Below are positions 36,652 through 46,687 of a DNA stretch of 64,000 nucleotides, one piece after another. The notes beneath the pieces are model-generated. The model was not told where the DNA came from and ran no database searches. It saw only the letters and a list, made by a program, of their open reading frames with translations. The DNA comes from Leisingera sp. S132 (lineage in GTDB: Bacteria > Pseudomonadota > Alphaproteobacteria > Rhodobacterales > Rhodobacteraceae). The position numbers and the translations under genes were made by a program. Every line of letters starts with the position of its first letter. The stretch's first letter is position 1. The DNA is taken from NCBI RefSeq assembly GCF_025144465.1, contig NZ_CP083553.1, positions 1,548,001-1,612,000 of the forward strand, given 5' to 3'.

Positions 36652-37638
36652 GTGTCCTTCACGCTTGGAACCACCTCCATGTCCCCGCCCATCGCCCTGG
36701 CGCCGATGGCGGGAATCACAGACCGGCCGTTCCGGGATCTGGTCCGCTCCTTCGGCGTGGGACTGATGGTGAGCGAGATGGTGGCAAGCCAGGAGATGGT
36801 GCAGGCCAAGCCGGGCGTGCGCGAGCGGGCCGAGCTGAGCGCGGATGCGGAGAACACCGCGGTGCAGCTGGCGGGGCGCGACGAATACTGGATTGCTGAG
36901 GCCGCGAAACAGGTTGCAGGCCAAGGCGCGCGGATCATCGACATCAACATGGGCTGCCCCGCCAAGAAGGTGACAAACGGCTATTCCGGCTCGGCCCTGC
37001 TGAAAACGCCCGACCACGCGCTGCGGCTGATCGAGGCTGTGGTCGGCGCCGTGGATGTGCCAGTGACGCTGAAGACCCGGCTGGGATGGGACGATCACTG
37101 CCTGAACGCACCGGATGTGGCGCGCCGCGCTTGCGAGGCCGGGGTGCAGATGGTGACAATTCACGGCCGCACACGCTGCCAGTTCTACAAGGGCTCCGCC
37201 GATTGGGCGGCGATCCGGGCGGTGAAGGACGCAGTGAGCGTGCCGCTGCTGGCCAATGGGGATATTTTAGACACGGCAACTGCGCGGCAGGCGCTGGAGC
37301 AGTCCGGCGCCGATGGCGTGATGATCGGGCGCGGGGCTGAAGGAAAGCCCTGGCTGCTGGCGGAGGTGGCGCATCACCTGTGGGGCACACCGGCGCCGGA
37401 CGTGCCGCGAGGTGATGCTTTTATACAAATGGTTTCAGAACATTACCGGGCAATGCTCGACTTCTACGGGCAGGACCTGGGGGTGCGCGTCGCGCGCAAG
37501 CATCTGGGCTGGTACATGGATGAGGCCGGAACCGGCCCGGCCATGCGGCGTGCAGTGCTGACAGAGAAAAACCCGGCGGACGTGCTGGCGCTGCTGCCGG
37601 AGGCACTGAGCGCCACAGTCCCGGAGGCCGCCGCATGA
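36652..37638 (+). CDS. dusB: tRNA-dihydrouridine synthase (NifR3)
   Basis: A 328-residue flavoenzyme that reduces uridines in tRNA D-loops. The N-terminal IALAPMAGITDRPFRDL, the catalytic Cys in DINMGCPAKKV, HGRTRCQFYKG and GVMIGRGAEGKPW (FMN phosphate) are present. The start taken is the GTG at 36652 with an AGGA site; an ATG at 36679 is possible. It is first in the dusB-ntrB-ntrC operon known from Rhodobacter (nifR3), overlapping ntrB by four bases. Confidence 0.93.
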   Translation: MSFTLGTTSMSPPIALAPMAGITDRPFRDLVRSFGVGLMVSEMVASQEMVQAKPGVRERAELSADAENTAVQLAGRDEYWIAEAAKQVAGQGARIIDINMGCPAKKVTNGYSGSALLKTPDHALRLIEAVVGAVDVPVTLKTRLGWDDHCLNAPDVARRACEAGVQMVTIHGRTRCQFYKGSADWAAIRAVKDAVSVPLLANGDILDTATARQALEQSGADGVMIGRGAEGKPWLLAEVAHHLWGTPAPDVPRGDAFIQMVSEHYRAMLDFYGQDLGVRVARKHLGWYMDEAGTGPAMRRAVLTEKNPADVLALLPEALSATVPEAAA

Positions 37639-38714
37639 TGGACAGCGCTGCCCTCTGGGCCTCTTTGCCGGTGCCGGCCTTTCTGATCGACGCCTGGGAC
37701 AAGATCGCCGATGTGAACGCGGCCGGTGAGGGGTTCCTCAACACTTCGCGCAAGGCGCTGCTGGGGCAGCCGGTCTGGGACACCCTGGCCATCGACGCGC
37801 CGATTGAGGAGGCCTTTGCCCGGGCAAGGGTGCAAAGCACGCCGCTGTTCGTGAACGACATCGACGTCGGCTCCGGCAGCCGGGCGCCGCTCCAATGCGG
37901 GGTGCAGATCGCGCCGCTGCAGGGGCAGGACGGGGTAATGCTGCTGATGGTCACCCCGCGGGAGCTGGCCGGGCGGATGACCCAAACCCATTCCGCCAAA
38001 TCCGCTGCCGCCTCTGCCATCGGCATGGCAGAGATGCTGGCGCATGAAATCAAGAACCCGCTGGCGGGCATCACCGGAGCGGCGCAGCTCTTGAGCATGG
38101 GGCTGGGACCGGAAGATCTGGAGCTGACTGACCTGATCGTCAGCGAAAGCCGCCGCATCGTGAAACTGCTGGAGCAGGTGGAGCAGTTCGGCAACCTGAC
38201 CGAGCCGGATTTCAAGCCGGTGAACCTGCACGATGTGCTGGACCGGGCGCGGCGCTCGGCGCTGTTGGGGTTTGGCGCCCATATGACCATCACAGAGGAA
38301 TACGACCCCTCCTTGCCGATGGCCTGGGGCGATGCGGATCAGCTGCTGCAGGTGGTGCTGAACTTGTTGAAGAACGCCTCGGAAGCTGCTGATCAAAAAG
38401 GCGGAAATATTCATATCCGCACCTTCTATGAGCATTCCTTCCGGCTGCGCCGCAGTGACGGAACCGGCAAGCTGCTGCCCCTGCAGATCGAGATCACCGA
38501 TGATGGGCCGGGGCTGCCGGACAAGATCAAGGACGACATTTTCGACCCGTTTGTTTCGGGCCGGGAGAACGGCACCGGGCTGGGCCTTGCTTTGGTGAGC
38601 AAGATCGTCTCGGAGCATAATGGCTGGATTTCCGTAAGCTCGGTTCCCGGGCGCACGGTGTTCCGGCTGTCGCTGTCGCGCGTGCCGCGTGATGCAAAAC
38701 CGCAGGAGAGCTGA
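37635..38714 (+). CDS. ntrB: Nitrogen sensor kinase NtrB
   Basis: A 359-residue cytosolic histidine kinase. Residues 1-115 form a PAS domain, His137 in MLAHEIKNPLAGI is the phosphorylation site, and the ATPase domain carries the N box (VVLNLLKNASEA), G1 (DDGPGL) and G2 (GTGLGLALV). It phosphorylates NtrC under nitrogen limitation and is switched by PII protein. It overlaps dusB, and ntrC follows three bases after its stop. Confidence 0.95.
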   Translation: MMDSAALWASLPVPAFLIDAWDKIADVNAAGEGFLNTSRKALLGQPVWDTLAIDAPIEEAFARARVQSTPLFVNDIDVGSGSRAPLQCGVQIAPLQGQDGVMLLMVTPRELAGRMTQTHSAKSAAASAIGMAEMLAHEIKNPLAGITGAAQLLSMGLGPEDLELTDLIVSESRRIVKLLEQVEQFGNLTEPDFKPVNLHDVLDRARRSALLGFGAHMTITEEYDPSLPMAWGDADQLLQVVLNLLKNASEAADQKGGNIHIRTFYEHSFRLRRSDGTGKLLPLQIEITDDGPGLPDKIKDDIFDPFVSGRENGTGLGLALVSKIVSEHNGWISVSSVPGRTVFRLSLSRVPRDAKPQES

Positions 38715-38717
38715 TCC

Positions 38718-40082
38718 ATGGACGGCACCGTTCTGGTCGCTGACGACGACCGCACCATCCGCACCGTTCTGACCCAGGCGCTGACCCGCGCGGGCTGCAA
38801 AGTGCATGCGACCTCTTCACTCACGACGCTGATGCGCTGGGTGGGCGAGGGCAAGGGCGATGTTGTGATCTCGGACGTGATGATGCCGGACGGGAACGGG
38901 CTGGAGATGCTGCCCAAGATCCAGGCCGACCGGCCCGGGCTGCCGGTGATCGTGATTTCGGCGCAAAACACCATCATGACGGCGATTAAGGCAGAGGAGG
39001 CGGAGGCCTATGACTATCTGCCCAAGCCGTTTGATCTGCCGGAGTTGATGAAACGCACTGCCAAGGCGCTTTCGGCCAAGCGGGTGGCGGCGGCGCCGCG
39101 CTCCGACGCAAAGGAACGCCCCGAAGAGCTGCCCTTGATTGGCCGCAGCGAAGTGATGCAGACGCTGTACCGGCTGATTGCACGGGTTATGAACACTGAC
39201 CTGCCGCTGCTGGTTACCGGCGAAAGCGGCACCGGCAAGTCGCTGATCGTGCAGGCAATACATGATTTTTCGGACCGGCGGACCTTGCCGTTTGTGCATG
39301 CGGATGCGGCGGATCTGATTGCGCTGGAAGGCCCGTCGCGGCTGCTGGCGCAAGTGAAGGGCGGCACCCTGGTTATTGATGAACTGGCAGACCTGCCGGA
39401 GGAAGCGCAGGCGCGGCTGGTGCGGATGATGGATGTGCCCGGCGATCACGCGCCGCGGTTCATTGCGTCCAGCCAGAAGGATCTGGCCAAGGCGATGGAA
39501 AACGGCGATCTGCGCCAGGATCTTTTTTACCGGATCTGCGGTTCGGAGCTGCATGTCCCGGCGCTGCGGGAGCGGGTGGAAGATATTCCGCTGCTGGCGG
39601 AGCACTTCCTGATCAAGGCCGAGAATGACGGCGCGCCGCACCGTGAACTGAGCGAAGCGGTGCGGGAGGTGCTGCGCCGGTTTGCCTGGCCAGGCAACGT
39701 GCGGCAGCTGGAAAACACCGTCCGCCGTCTGGCGTTGACGTCGCGCAGCGAGGAGATCACCCAAGCGGATGCCGAGGCTGTTCTGGGGCCGCAAACCGGG
39801 CCGCAGCCCGCAGCGGCAGGGTTTGCCAACGAGAAGCTGTCAGAGGCTGTGGGCCGGCATTTGCAGCGGTATTTCGACCTGCACGGCGACATGCTGCCGC
39901 CGCCGGGCCTGTACATGCGGCTGCTGCGCGAAGTGGAGACGCCGCTGATTGAAATCGCCCTGGCGGCAACTGGCGGCAACCAGGCAAAATGCGCGGATTT
40001 GCTGGGGATCAACCGGAATACCCTGCGTAAGAAGATAACCGATCTGGATATTGAGGTGACACGCCGCCGCAAACTGATGTAA
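38718..40082 (+). CDS. ntrC: Nitrogen response regulator NtrC lacking the GAFTGA loop
   Basis: A 454-residue regulator. The receiver has the phospho-acceptor Asp53 (ISDVMMPDG). The AAA+ domain has Walker A GESGTGKS (168-175) and Walker B LVIDEL (218-223). The C-terminal Fis helix-turn-helix ends in [15 protein letters not shown]. Between the two Walker motifs, where sigma54 activators carry GAFTGA, there is only a short [16 protein letters not shown] stretch. This matches the Rhodobacter capsulatus type, which activates sigma70 rather than sigma54 promoters. Likely targets such as amtB are inference. Confidence 0.95.
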   Translation: MDGTVLVADDDRTIRTVLTQALTRAGCKVHATSSLTTLMRWVGEGKGDVVISDVMMPDGNGLEMLPKIQADRPGLPVIVISAQNTIMTAIKAEEAEAYDYLPKPFDLPELMKRTAKALSAKRVAAAPRSDAKERPEELPLIGRSEVMQTLYRLIARVMNTDLPLLVTGESGTGKSLIVQAIHDFSDRRTLPFVHADAADLIALEGPSRLLAQVKGGTLVIDELADLPEEAQARLVRMMDVPGDHAPRFIASSQKDLAKAMENGDLRQDLFYRICGSELHVPALRERVEDIPLLAEHFLIKAENDGAPHRELSEAVREVLRRFAWPGNVRQLENTVRRLALTSRSEEITQADAEAVLGPQTGPQPAAAGFANEKLSEAVGRHLQRYFDLHGDMLPPPGLYMRLLREVETPLIEIALAATGGNQAKCADLLGINRNTLRKKITDLDIEVTRRRKLM

Positions 40083-40182
40083 TATCGCCACAGAAATGTG
40101 GCCTTGTTGTGAATTTCCTAGGCAGGGCCACGAGATATGGCGGTGACTCGCAAAGAGTCGCACATCAGGATGAGGGCAGTAA

Positions 40183-42465
40183 GTGGCGCATAAGTCACAT
40201 CTGAGGGCGGCATACGGGCCGTTTGCGGCCTTGGACCGCTGGCGGAGAACCCGCCGGGCGCGCAATATCGGCACCATCGGCTTGGTTCTGCTGGGGCCGG
40301 TCCTTGCCTTGGCAACCTTCCTCATTATCGGCCCGTTCGGGCAGGGCGCCTCATCCAGGTCGCTGCGGCTGATCCTGCTGGCCGATCTGGTTTACATCCT
40401 GACCATTGCCGCCCTGGTGATGGCCCAGATCCTCCGGCTGTTTGCGGCGCGGCGCTCCAAGTCGGCAGGCTCCCGGCTGCACTTGCGGCTGATCGGGGCC
40501 TTTGGTTTCCTTGCGCTGATCCCCACCGTGATTGTTGCGGTTTTTGCGGTGCTCACGGTCAATGTGGGTCTTGAGGGCTGGTTCTCGCAGCGGGTGCGTC
40601 AGGTGATCGGCAGCTCGCTGGAGGCTGCAGAAGCCTATCAGGCACAGCAGAAGGGAGATCTGACCGAGGACGCCCGTGCGCTGGCGCGGTACCTCGACAG
40701 CAGCCGGTCGCGCAGTTTCTTCATCAATGACGCCGAATTGCGGCTGGTGCTGGCACAGGGTCAGTTGCAGGTTCAGCGCGGCCTGCGCGAGGCCTATATC
40801 GTTGACAGCGCAGGCCTGATCCGCGCCCGCGGCGAGCGGTCTTATGAATTCGACTTCGAAAAGCCCAATGACCGGCAGATCAGCGCCGCCCGCGAGGAAG
40901 GACTGCTGCTGATCGAGGACTGGAACAACAGCGAGTTCCGCGCGCTGGTACGGCTGGACGCCTTTGTTGACCGGTTTCTGTACATCAGCCGCGATGTGGA
41001 TGGCGAACTGCTGAACCTGCTGGATGATACCCAGGAAACCGCGCATCTGTATCAGCAGCTGGAAAGCGAGCGGGGGCGGGTGCTGTTTGAATTTGCGCTG
41101 CTTTACATCGGGTTTGCTGTGATCCTGATCCTGGCGGCGATGTGGCTGGGGATGTGGTTTGCAGAGCGGCTGTCGCGTCCGGTCGGGCGGCTGACCGTGG
41201 CCGCCCAGAGGGTCGGGGCCGGCAATCTGGACGTGCAGGTGCCAATTGACGACGGCGGCGACGAGATCTCCCAATTGGGAGCGTATTTCAACCAGATGAC
41301 GCGGGAGCTCAAGGCGCAGCACGGGCGGCTGATCGACAACACCCGCCAGATTGAGCGGCGGCGGCGGCTGTTTGACTCTGTGCTGTCCTCTGTGACCTCC
41401 GGCGTGGTTGGCCTTGATGCCGATGGCCGGGTGACCTTTGTGAACCGCTCTGCCGAACGGCTGCTGGACTGGCAGGAGGATCAGCAATCGCTGGCCCTGG
41501 CTGTTGCGGTGCCGGAATTCGGGCCGCTTTTTGCGGAGCTGATCGAGACTGGCGCTGAGGTGGTGCAGGAAGAAATCAAGGTGACCCGCCAGGGGCAGCT
41601 GGAAAACCTGCTGGTCCGGATGTCGCCGCGGCGCTCAGAGGAGGGCGGGCTGGAAGGCTATGTGGTGGCCTTTGATGACGTGACCGATCTGGTCAGCGCC
41701 CAGCGGATGGCGGCCTGGGGTGATGTGGCCCGCCGTATCGCGCATGAGATCAAGAACCCGCTGACCCCGATCCAGCTGAGCGCGGAGCGCATCAAGCGCA
41801 AGTTCGCTCCCAAGCTGGGCGAGGAGAACAGCGACCAGCTGCAATCCATGACGGATGTGATCGTGCGCCAGACCAATGATCTGCGCAGGATTGTCGATGA
41901 GTTTTCGAAGTTCGCCCGCATGCCGGAACCGGAACGGCGCGAGGAGGATCTGGTGAAGCTGGTGCGGGATGCGGTGATCCTGCAGCAGCAGGGCCAGCCG
42001 GATGTCCGGATCACAGCGGATCTGCCCCAGGCAGAGATGCCCTCGGATCTGGACGCCACCATGATTGGCCAGGCATTGACCAATCTGATCAAGAACGCAG
42101 GCGAAGCTATTGAAAGCCTGCAGCAAAAAGGCGCCCCGGAGGGGCTGGTGCCGGAAATCCGTGTGTCTGCGCAACAAGCAGGCAATGCCTATGAGGTCCG
42201 GATTGCTGACAATGGCATCGGTCTGCCGGAGGACCGGGCGCGGTTGTTTGAGCCTTATGTGACCACGCGGGATGCGGGCACCGGGCTGGGGCTGCCGATC
42301 GTCAAGAAAATAATCGAGGAGCACGGGGGCACGCTGACGCTGGAAGACGCCCCGGTGTTTGAGGGACACGCGCATAACGGCGCAATGGCGGTGATCCGCC
42401 TGCCCGCCGCAGCCAAATCAGCGGCGGCGCCTAACAAGAGCACAGTGAAAGCAGGTCTGACATGA
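40183..42465 (+). CDS. ntrY: Membrane sensor kinase NtrY
   Basis: A 760-residue histidine kinase. Hydrophobic segments lie near residues 30-50, 58-82 and 98-120, and a further one at 305-325 encloses a periplasmic sensor region. HAMP (about 325-380), PAS (390-500), and the HisKA His521 in RIAHEIKNPLTPIQ follow, then the ATPase domain with NLIKNAGEA and TGLGLPIV. The start is a GTG at 40183. It lies 100 bp after ntrC, overlaps ntrX by four bases, and senses envelope or redox/nitrogen signals in relatives. Confidence 0.95.
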   Translation: MAHKSHLRAAYGPFAALDRWRRTRRARNIGTIGLVLLGPVLALATFLIIGPFGQGASSRSLRLILLADLVYILTIAALVMAQILRLFAARRSKSAGSRLHLRLIGAFGFLALIPTVIVAVFAVLTVNVGLEGWFSQRVRQVIGSSLEAAEAYQAQQKGDLTEDARALARYLDSSRSRSFFINDAELRLVLAQGQLQVQRGLREAYIVDSAGLIRARGERSYEFDFEKPNDRQISAAREEGLLLIEDWNNSEFRALVRLDAFVDRFLYISRDVDGELLNLLDDTQETAHLYQQLESERGRVLFEFALLYIGFAVILILAAMWLGMWFAERLSRPVGRLTVAAQRVGAGNLDVQVPIDDGGDEISQLGAYFNQMTRELKAQHGRLIDNTRQIERRRRLFDSVLSSVTSGVVGLDADGRVTFVNRSAERLLDWQEDQQSLALAVAVPEFGPLFAELIETGAEVVQEEIKVTRQGQLENLLVRMSPRRSEEGGLEGYVVAFDDVTDLVSAQRMAAWGDVARRIAHEIKNPLTPIQLSAERIKRKFAPKLGEENSDQLQSMTDVIVRQTNDLRRIVDEFSKFARMPEPERREEDLVKLVRDAVILQQQGQPDVRITADLPQAEMPSDLDATMIGQALTNLIKNAGEAIESLQQKGAPEGLVPEIRVSAQQAGNAYEVRIADNGIGLPEDRARLFEPYVTTRDAGTGLGLPIVKKIIEEHGGTLTLEDAPVFEGHAHNGAMAVIRLPAAAKSAAAPNKSTVKAGLT

Positions 42466-43871
42466 GTGACATTCTGATTGTAGATGATGAGCGCGACATC
42501 CGCGAACTGGTCTCGGACATCCTGGAGGACGAGGGCTATGCCACCCGCAAGGCGGGCAGTTCCGACGAATGCATGGCTCAGCTGGAGGCGGCCCAGCCCG
42601 CCCTGATGATCCTGGATATCTGGCTGAAGGACAGCCAGATGGACGGGATCGACATCCTCAAGGCGGTGAAGCGCGACACACCGGATATTCCGGTGGTGAT
42701 CATCTCCGGCCACGGCAACATCGAAATTGCGGTCGCTGCAATCAAGCAGGGGGCTTACGACTTCATCGAGAAGCCGTTCAACATCGACCAGCTGATGGTG
42801 GTGATCCGGCGCGCGATGGAGACCTCACGCCTGCGCCGGGAGAATACGGATCTGAAACGCAAGGACACCGGTCCGGCAGAGATGATCGGCACCTCCGCGG
42901 CGTTCCGCACGCTGACCGGCCAGCTCGACAAGGTGACAAAATCCAATGGCCGGGTGATGCTGACCGGCCCGGCGGGCAGCGGTAAAGAGATTGCGGCCCG
43001 CTATATCCACGCCAATTCGAACCGTGCCTCTGCGCCGTTCATCACGGTGAACTGCGCCAGCATTGAACCGGACCGGATGGAAGAGGTGCTGTTCGGCCGG
43101 GAGACTGCTGAACGCGGGGTCGAGCCGGGACTGCTGGAACAGGCCCATGGCGGCGTGGTGTTCTTCGACGAGGTCGCCGACATGCCGCTGGGCACCCAGT
43201 CCAAGATCCTGCGGGTGCTGGTGGATCAGCAGTTCCAGCGGGTCGGCGGTTCGGACAAGATCAAGGTGGACCTGCGGGTGGTCTCCTCCACCAACAAGGA
43301 TCTTGAGGGGGAGATCGAGGCGGGCACGTTCCGGCAGGAGCTGTATCACCGCCTGAACGTGGTGCCGGTGGCAGTGCCGTCGCTGGCGGACCGGCGTGAG
43401 GATATTCCGCTGCTGGCCGGCCATTTCATCGCCCAGTTCAACGAGGCCCAGGGCCTGCCGCTGCGCGAGCTGACGGATGAAGCGGTGGCGCTGATGCAGA
43501 CCATGCTGTGGCCGGGCAACGTGCGCCAGCTCAAGAACCTGGTGGAGCGGGTGCTGATCCTGGGCGACGGCAGCGGCCCGATCGAGGCCAAGGATCTGCC
43601 GCGCGAGGAAGAAAAGCCGCAGGAGGAGGGCCGGGTGGTGCTGTCCGGCGCGCTGGCGACACTGCCGCTGCGCGAGGCGCGGGAGGCATTCGAGCGCGAG
43701 TACCTGCTGACCCAGATCAACCGCTTTGGCGGCAATATCAGCAGGACGGCGTCCTTTGTCGGGATGGAGCGCTCGGCGCTGCACCGCAAGCTGAAATCGC
43801 TGGGGGTGGTGACATCCAACAAGGCGGGCGCCCGGGTGGCGCATGTGGAGAACGAGGAAGAAGAGGCCTGA
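42462..43871 (+). CDS. ntrX: Response regulator NtrX without a GAFTGA loop
   Basis: A 469-residue regulator with phospho-acceptor Asp52 (MILDIWLKDS), an AAA+ domain with Walker A GPAGSGKE (169-176) and VVFFDE, and a C-terminal Fis-type helix-turn-helix (NISRTASFVGMERSALHRKL). At the L1 loop the expected GAFTGA is replaced by FGRETAERGVEPGLLEQA (from residue 211), so direct sigma54 activation is unlikely, as for NtrC here. It overlaps ntrY. In Rhodobacterales trkA usually follows directly, as I recall; here a minus-strand island intervenes. Confidence 0.95.
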   Translation: MSDILIVDDERDIRELVSDILEDEGYATRKAGSSDECMAQLEAAQPALMILDIWLKDSQMDGIDILKAVKRDTPDIPVVIISGHGNIEIAVAAIKQGAYDFIEKPFNIDQLMVVIRRAMETSRLRRENTDLKRKDTGPAEMIGTSAAFRTLTGQLDKVTKSNGRVMLTGPAGSGKEIAARYIHANSNRASAPFITVNCASIEPDRMEEVLFGRETAERGVEPGLLEQAHGGVVFFDEVADMPLGTQSKILRVLVDQQFQRVGGSDKIKVDLRVVSSTNKDLEGEIEAGTFRQELYHRLNVVPVAVPSLADRREDIPLLAGHFIAQFNEAQGLPLRELTDEAVALMQTMLWPGNVRQLKNLVERVLILGDGSGPIEAKDLPREEEKPQEEGRVVLSGALATLPLREAREAFEREYLLTQINRFGGNISRTASFVGMERSALHRKLKSLGVVTSNKAGARVAHVENEEEEA

Positions 43872-43898
43872 AAAGGCAGGCCTAAAAAAAGGCTGCGC

Positions 43899-43920
43899 GC
43901 GCCCGGATTCAGCCGGGCGC
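43899..43920. terminator. GC-rich hairpin between convergent ntrX and caspase genes
   Basis: GCGCCCGG/CCGGGCGC arms with a six-base loop. A seven-base T-run on the minus strand begins about eight bases past the stem, so it may end the caspase gene transcript and perhaps ntrX. Confidence 0.4.
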
Positions 43921-43928
43921 TTGTGCGG

Positions 43929-46271
43929 TCAGAACAGGTCCTGGCGGATCGGGTTCAGGGCAAAATGAACCTGGGCTGCCAGCCGTAACTGGTCAACGGC
44001 ATCCTCGGGCACTGTTGCGGGCAATCCCGCCTTGCGGGCCCAATCTGCCAGTTCCCGGCGCGAGGCCGGGCCGAACTGGCCGTCAACGGCAATGCCTGAC
44101 CCGAGCCCGCGCAGCACGGACTGGGTGGCGGCGGCGATGTCAGCCGCGGTCATTCCCGCCAGCAGATCCCGTGCGGCGGCCCTTGCGTCCGGGTCATTCA
44201 GGGCCATCGCCTTGCCGGCGCGGGCGGCGGCGGCATGGGACGGGACGCGGTCGGACAGCCGGTTCAGCGCCACCCAGGCGCCATTGGCACCGCCCCAGGC
44301 GTCACCGCGGGCCAGCCCCATGTCGTACCATTCCAGCGCCTCGGCGGCATCGCTGCCGGGCAGATCGCCGTTCATGATCATCCGGCCGATCTCACCCGGG
44401 GCATGCGGATGGCCAAGCTGGGCGGCCTCGGCAAACAGCGCGCGGGCCTTTTCCTTGTCCACCGGTTTGCCGGCGCCGCCATCGCGGTAGACGTAGCCAA
44501 GATTGGCAGTGCCATAGATGTCGCCGCGCCCGGCAGAGGCCTCCAGGTAGGTCAGCCCGCGCTCCGGCTGCGCCAGCTCATCACCGCTCCACAGGAAAAA
44601 ATAGCCAAGCTCGTTCATCGAGTAGGTATGGCCAAGCTCCACTGCACGGCTCAGCAGGTCGTAGCCGCGCTGTTTTTCCTCAGGCGTGCTGCTCTTGCGC
44701 AGGAGCCGTTTGCCGCGTGCATGCATCGAAAAGGGGTCGCCGGCCTCAATGCCCTTGTCCCAAAGCGCAAACGCCCTGTCAGGATCATAGGGGATCGGCA
44801 CCGTCTCGCGGTCCACATTCTGCGTGACATGCAAATAGGCCACCGCGTTGTAGGCGCGGACATGGCCCAGTTCCACGGCCTTTTCAAAGGTTTCATAGGC
44901 TTCCATCAGGCGGCCCTGGCCTTGCAGCGCGCGGCCAAGCTGGTAATGCAGGCGGCCAAGGTCCGGCGCGGCCTGAACTGCCTCCCGGCAGGCGGCCTCT
45001 GCCGCCTCGAGGTCGATTTCATTGGGGTAGCGGAACAGGCCAACGCCCTGCAGGTCCAGCAGATCTCCGGCCTCCAGGTCGCATTGGCGGGCAATCATCT
45101 CGAGATTGACGGTTACGTCACGTACGGTATCTGCCTGTGCCAGCCGCAGCACCATCCGGTCCCTGCGGACCTGGCCGCCATCCTGGCGGGCGGGCAGCTC
45201 CGTCAGCTTGGGCGCATAGCTGACGCTGAGCGCGCGGCCATCGCCGGATTGCAGCGATGTGACACCGGCAGATGAGTTTTCGACGATCGAAACAGTTGTG
45301 CCTGCCTGAACATAGGGGCTGATTTCAGGCCCAAGCTCCAGCGCCCGGCCCAGCGGCACCTTGACGGACAGTTCCGCCGGGATCTGGTCAAGACTGGCGG
45401 CCACGGTTTCTGTTGCGGTGCTCGTACTGGCCGAGGCAACATTCAAAGACCGTTCCGCGGGGCGCAGATAGATCTTTTGCATCAGGGTGGAGCTTTCCCA
45501 CGGCACCTGCGTATTGCCGGTGGCGCTGTAGACATCGCTGCGGATGGCCGCCAGGACGGTCATTGCGTCCTCCTCCGGGTTGTCCGGGAAATGCCGCACA
45601 ACAGAGGCCGTATAGGGGCTGTTGCTGCCGGGCTCCCCATCCAGCGCGGTGGCACCGGGGGAGGTGGAAAAGGCCACCAGCGTGTTGAGCGGCGGGCGGA
45701 ACACGTCAAAGCCTTCGCGCGCTTCATAAAGCTGGGCACCGACCTCGGCGTTGAGCTTGGCTTGCGGCACCGGGTTGTCGCGGCAGGAATCGAGCATCAG
45801 GATCTGGCTGCCGGCCTTGCCACCCAGAATGGCGGATACCCGGTCGAGGGTGACCGATTGGAAGGGCAGGTCGTGAATGCCCGTAAGCTCGGCATCGCTG
45901 GTCAGCAAATAATTGCGCCGTCCCAGCTGAATGCCGTGGCCGGCGTAGTAGAAGAACACTTGGCTGCCTTCGCGGATGTTGAGCGCCGCCTGCCGCAGCA
46001 GCGCCTCGAACCCGCGCTTGTCCAGATCGTACCCCTCATAGACGGTATAGCCGAAGGTCTTGAGCATCTCTGCCATCGCCTCGGCGTCTTTGCGGGTGTT
46101 GGTCAGATCGCTGACGTGGTCGTAGTCCTGTATGCCGATCACAATGGCGGTTTCGGGAGCGGCGCTGCCTTCGCGGGTTTCATAGGCTGCCTGCGCGGCC
46201 GCAGGCAGCATCCCTGCACAGGAGAGGGTGAGAGCCGCAAGCGCGGAAGAGATGGGGGAATGGGCTGTCAT
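43929..46271 (-). CDS. Secreted caspase-family protein with Sel1/TPR repeats and a peptidoglycan-binding-like end
   Basis: A 780-residue exported protein. Residues 1-28 form a Sec signal. Residues 38-270 are a C14 caspase/metacaspase domain with the catalytic dyad His112 (YYAGHGIQ) and Cys163 (LMLDSCRDNP). After a beta-rich linker, residues 430-690 carry TPR and Sel1-like repeats (for example LHYQLGRALQGQGRLMEAYE). Residues 715-750 (GIAVDGQFGPASRRELADW) fit a peptidoglycan-binding-type domain. It is probably a periplasmic protease, perhaps anchored at the wall. It follows a small lipoprotein gene by 14 bp. Function is not known. Confidence 0.85.
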   Translation of the reverse strand: MTAHSPISSALAALTLSCAGMLPAAAQAAYETREGSAAPETAIVIGIQDYDHVSDLTNTRKDAEAMAEMLKTFGYTVYEGYDLDKRGFEALLRQAALNIREGSQVFFYYAGHGIQLGRRNYLLTSDAELTGIHDLPFQSVTLDRVSAILGGKAGSQILMLDSCRDNPVPQAKLNAEVGAQLYEAREGFDVFRPPLNTLVAFSTSPGATALDGEPGSNSPYTASVVRHFPDNPEEDAMTVLAAIRSDVYSATGNTQVPWESSTLMQKIYLRPAERSLNVASASTSTATETVAASLDQIPAELSVKVPLGRALELGPEISPYVQAGTTVSIVENSSAGVTSLQSGDGRALSVSYAPKLTELPARQDGGQVRRDRMVLRLAQADTVRDVTVNLEMIARQCDLEAGDLLDLQGVGLFRYPNEIDLEAAEAACREAVQAAPDLGRLHYQLGRALQGQGRLMEAYETFEKAVELGHVRAYNAVAYLHVTQNVDRETVPIPYDPDRAFALWDKGIEAGDPFSMHARGKRLLRKSSTPEEKQRGYDLLSRAVELGHTYSMNELGYFFLWSGDELAQPERGLTYLEASAGRGDIYGTANLGYVYRDGGAGKPVDKEKARALFAEAAQLGHPHAPGEIGRMIMNGDLPGSDAAEALEWYDMGLARGDAWGGANGAWVALNRLSDRVPSHAAAARAGKAMALNDPDARAAARDLLAGMTAADIAAATQSVLRGLGSGIAVDGQFGPASRRELADWARKAGLPATVPEDAVDQLRLAAQVHFALNPIRQDLF

Positions 46272-46285
46272 GGTTTTGTCCGGGT

Positions 46286-46570
46286 TCAGCCCCAGCCGCC
46301 ACCGCCGCCGCCACCTCCAGCACCGCCGCCCTTGGGAGGCCCGATTGTTTTTTCCTCAGGAACTGTCGTAGTGGACGCAGGAGGAGAAACAGGGGCTGTT
46401 GAAGCGGGGGCCGGTGCGGGCGCCGGGCGCGTTGCCTGGGTGCTGTAGCTGGCAGGTGCTGCCGCCGGTGCAGGCGCCGCTGCTGGCGGCGGGGCAATCG
46501 GAGCTGTCGGTTCACAGGCTGCGGTAACAGCCGCCACAGGCAGCGCGGCAAACAGGAAATGTATCCGCAT
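46286..46570 (-). CDS. Small Pro/Ala- and Gly-rich lipoprotein
   Basis: A 94-residue predicted lipoprotein. Signal residues 1-18 end in AAVTAAC, with Cys as the lipidated residue (the -3 position is Thr, so the lipobox is weak). The mature part is a low-complexity Pro/Ala/Thr chain ending in a run of nine glycines before WG. It lies 14 bp before the caspase gene and is surely cotranscribed. It probably acts as a flexible envelope tether or partner of the caspase protein; no family is recognised. Confidence 0.7.
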   Translation of the reverse strand: MRIHFLFAALPVAAVTAACEPTAPIAPPPAAAPAPAAAPASYSTQATRPAPAPAPASTAPVSPPASTTTVPEEKTIGPPKGGGAGGGGGGGGWG

Positions 46571-46687
46571 CGGGTACCTTTCTCTTTTGAGAATACTGGT
46601 CAAAAAACAATTGGCGTTCAGCTTACTTGAACTTAGGCCGCAAATCAAAAATGTCCTGCCGCGGAGCGGCTGATCACAGCCGGAGGC

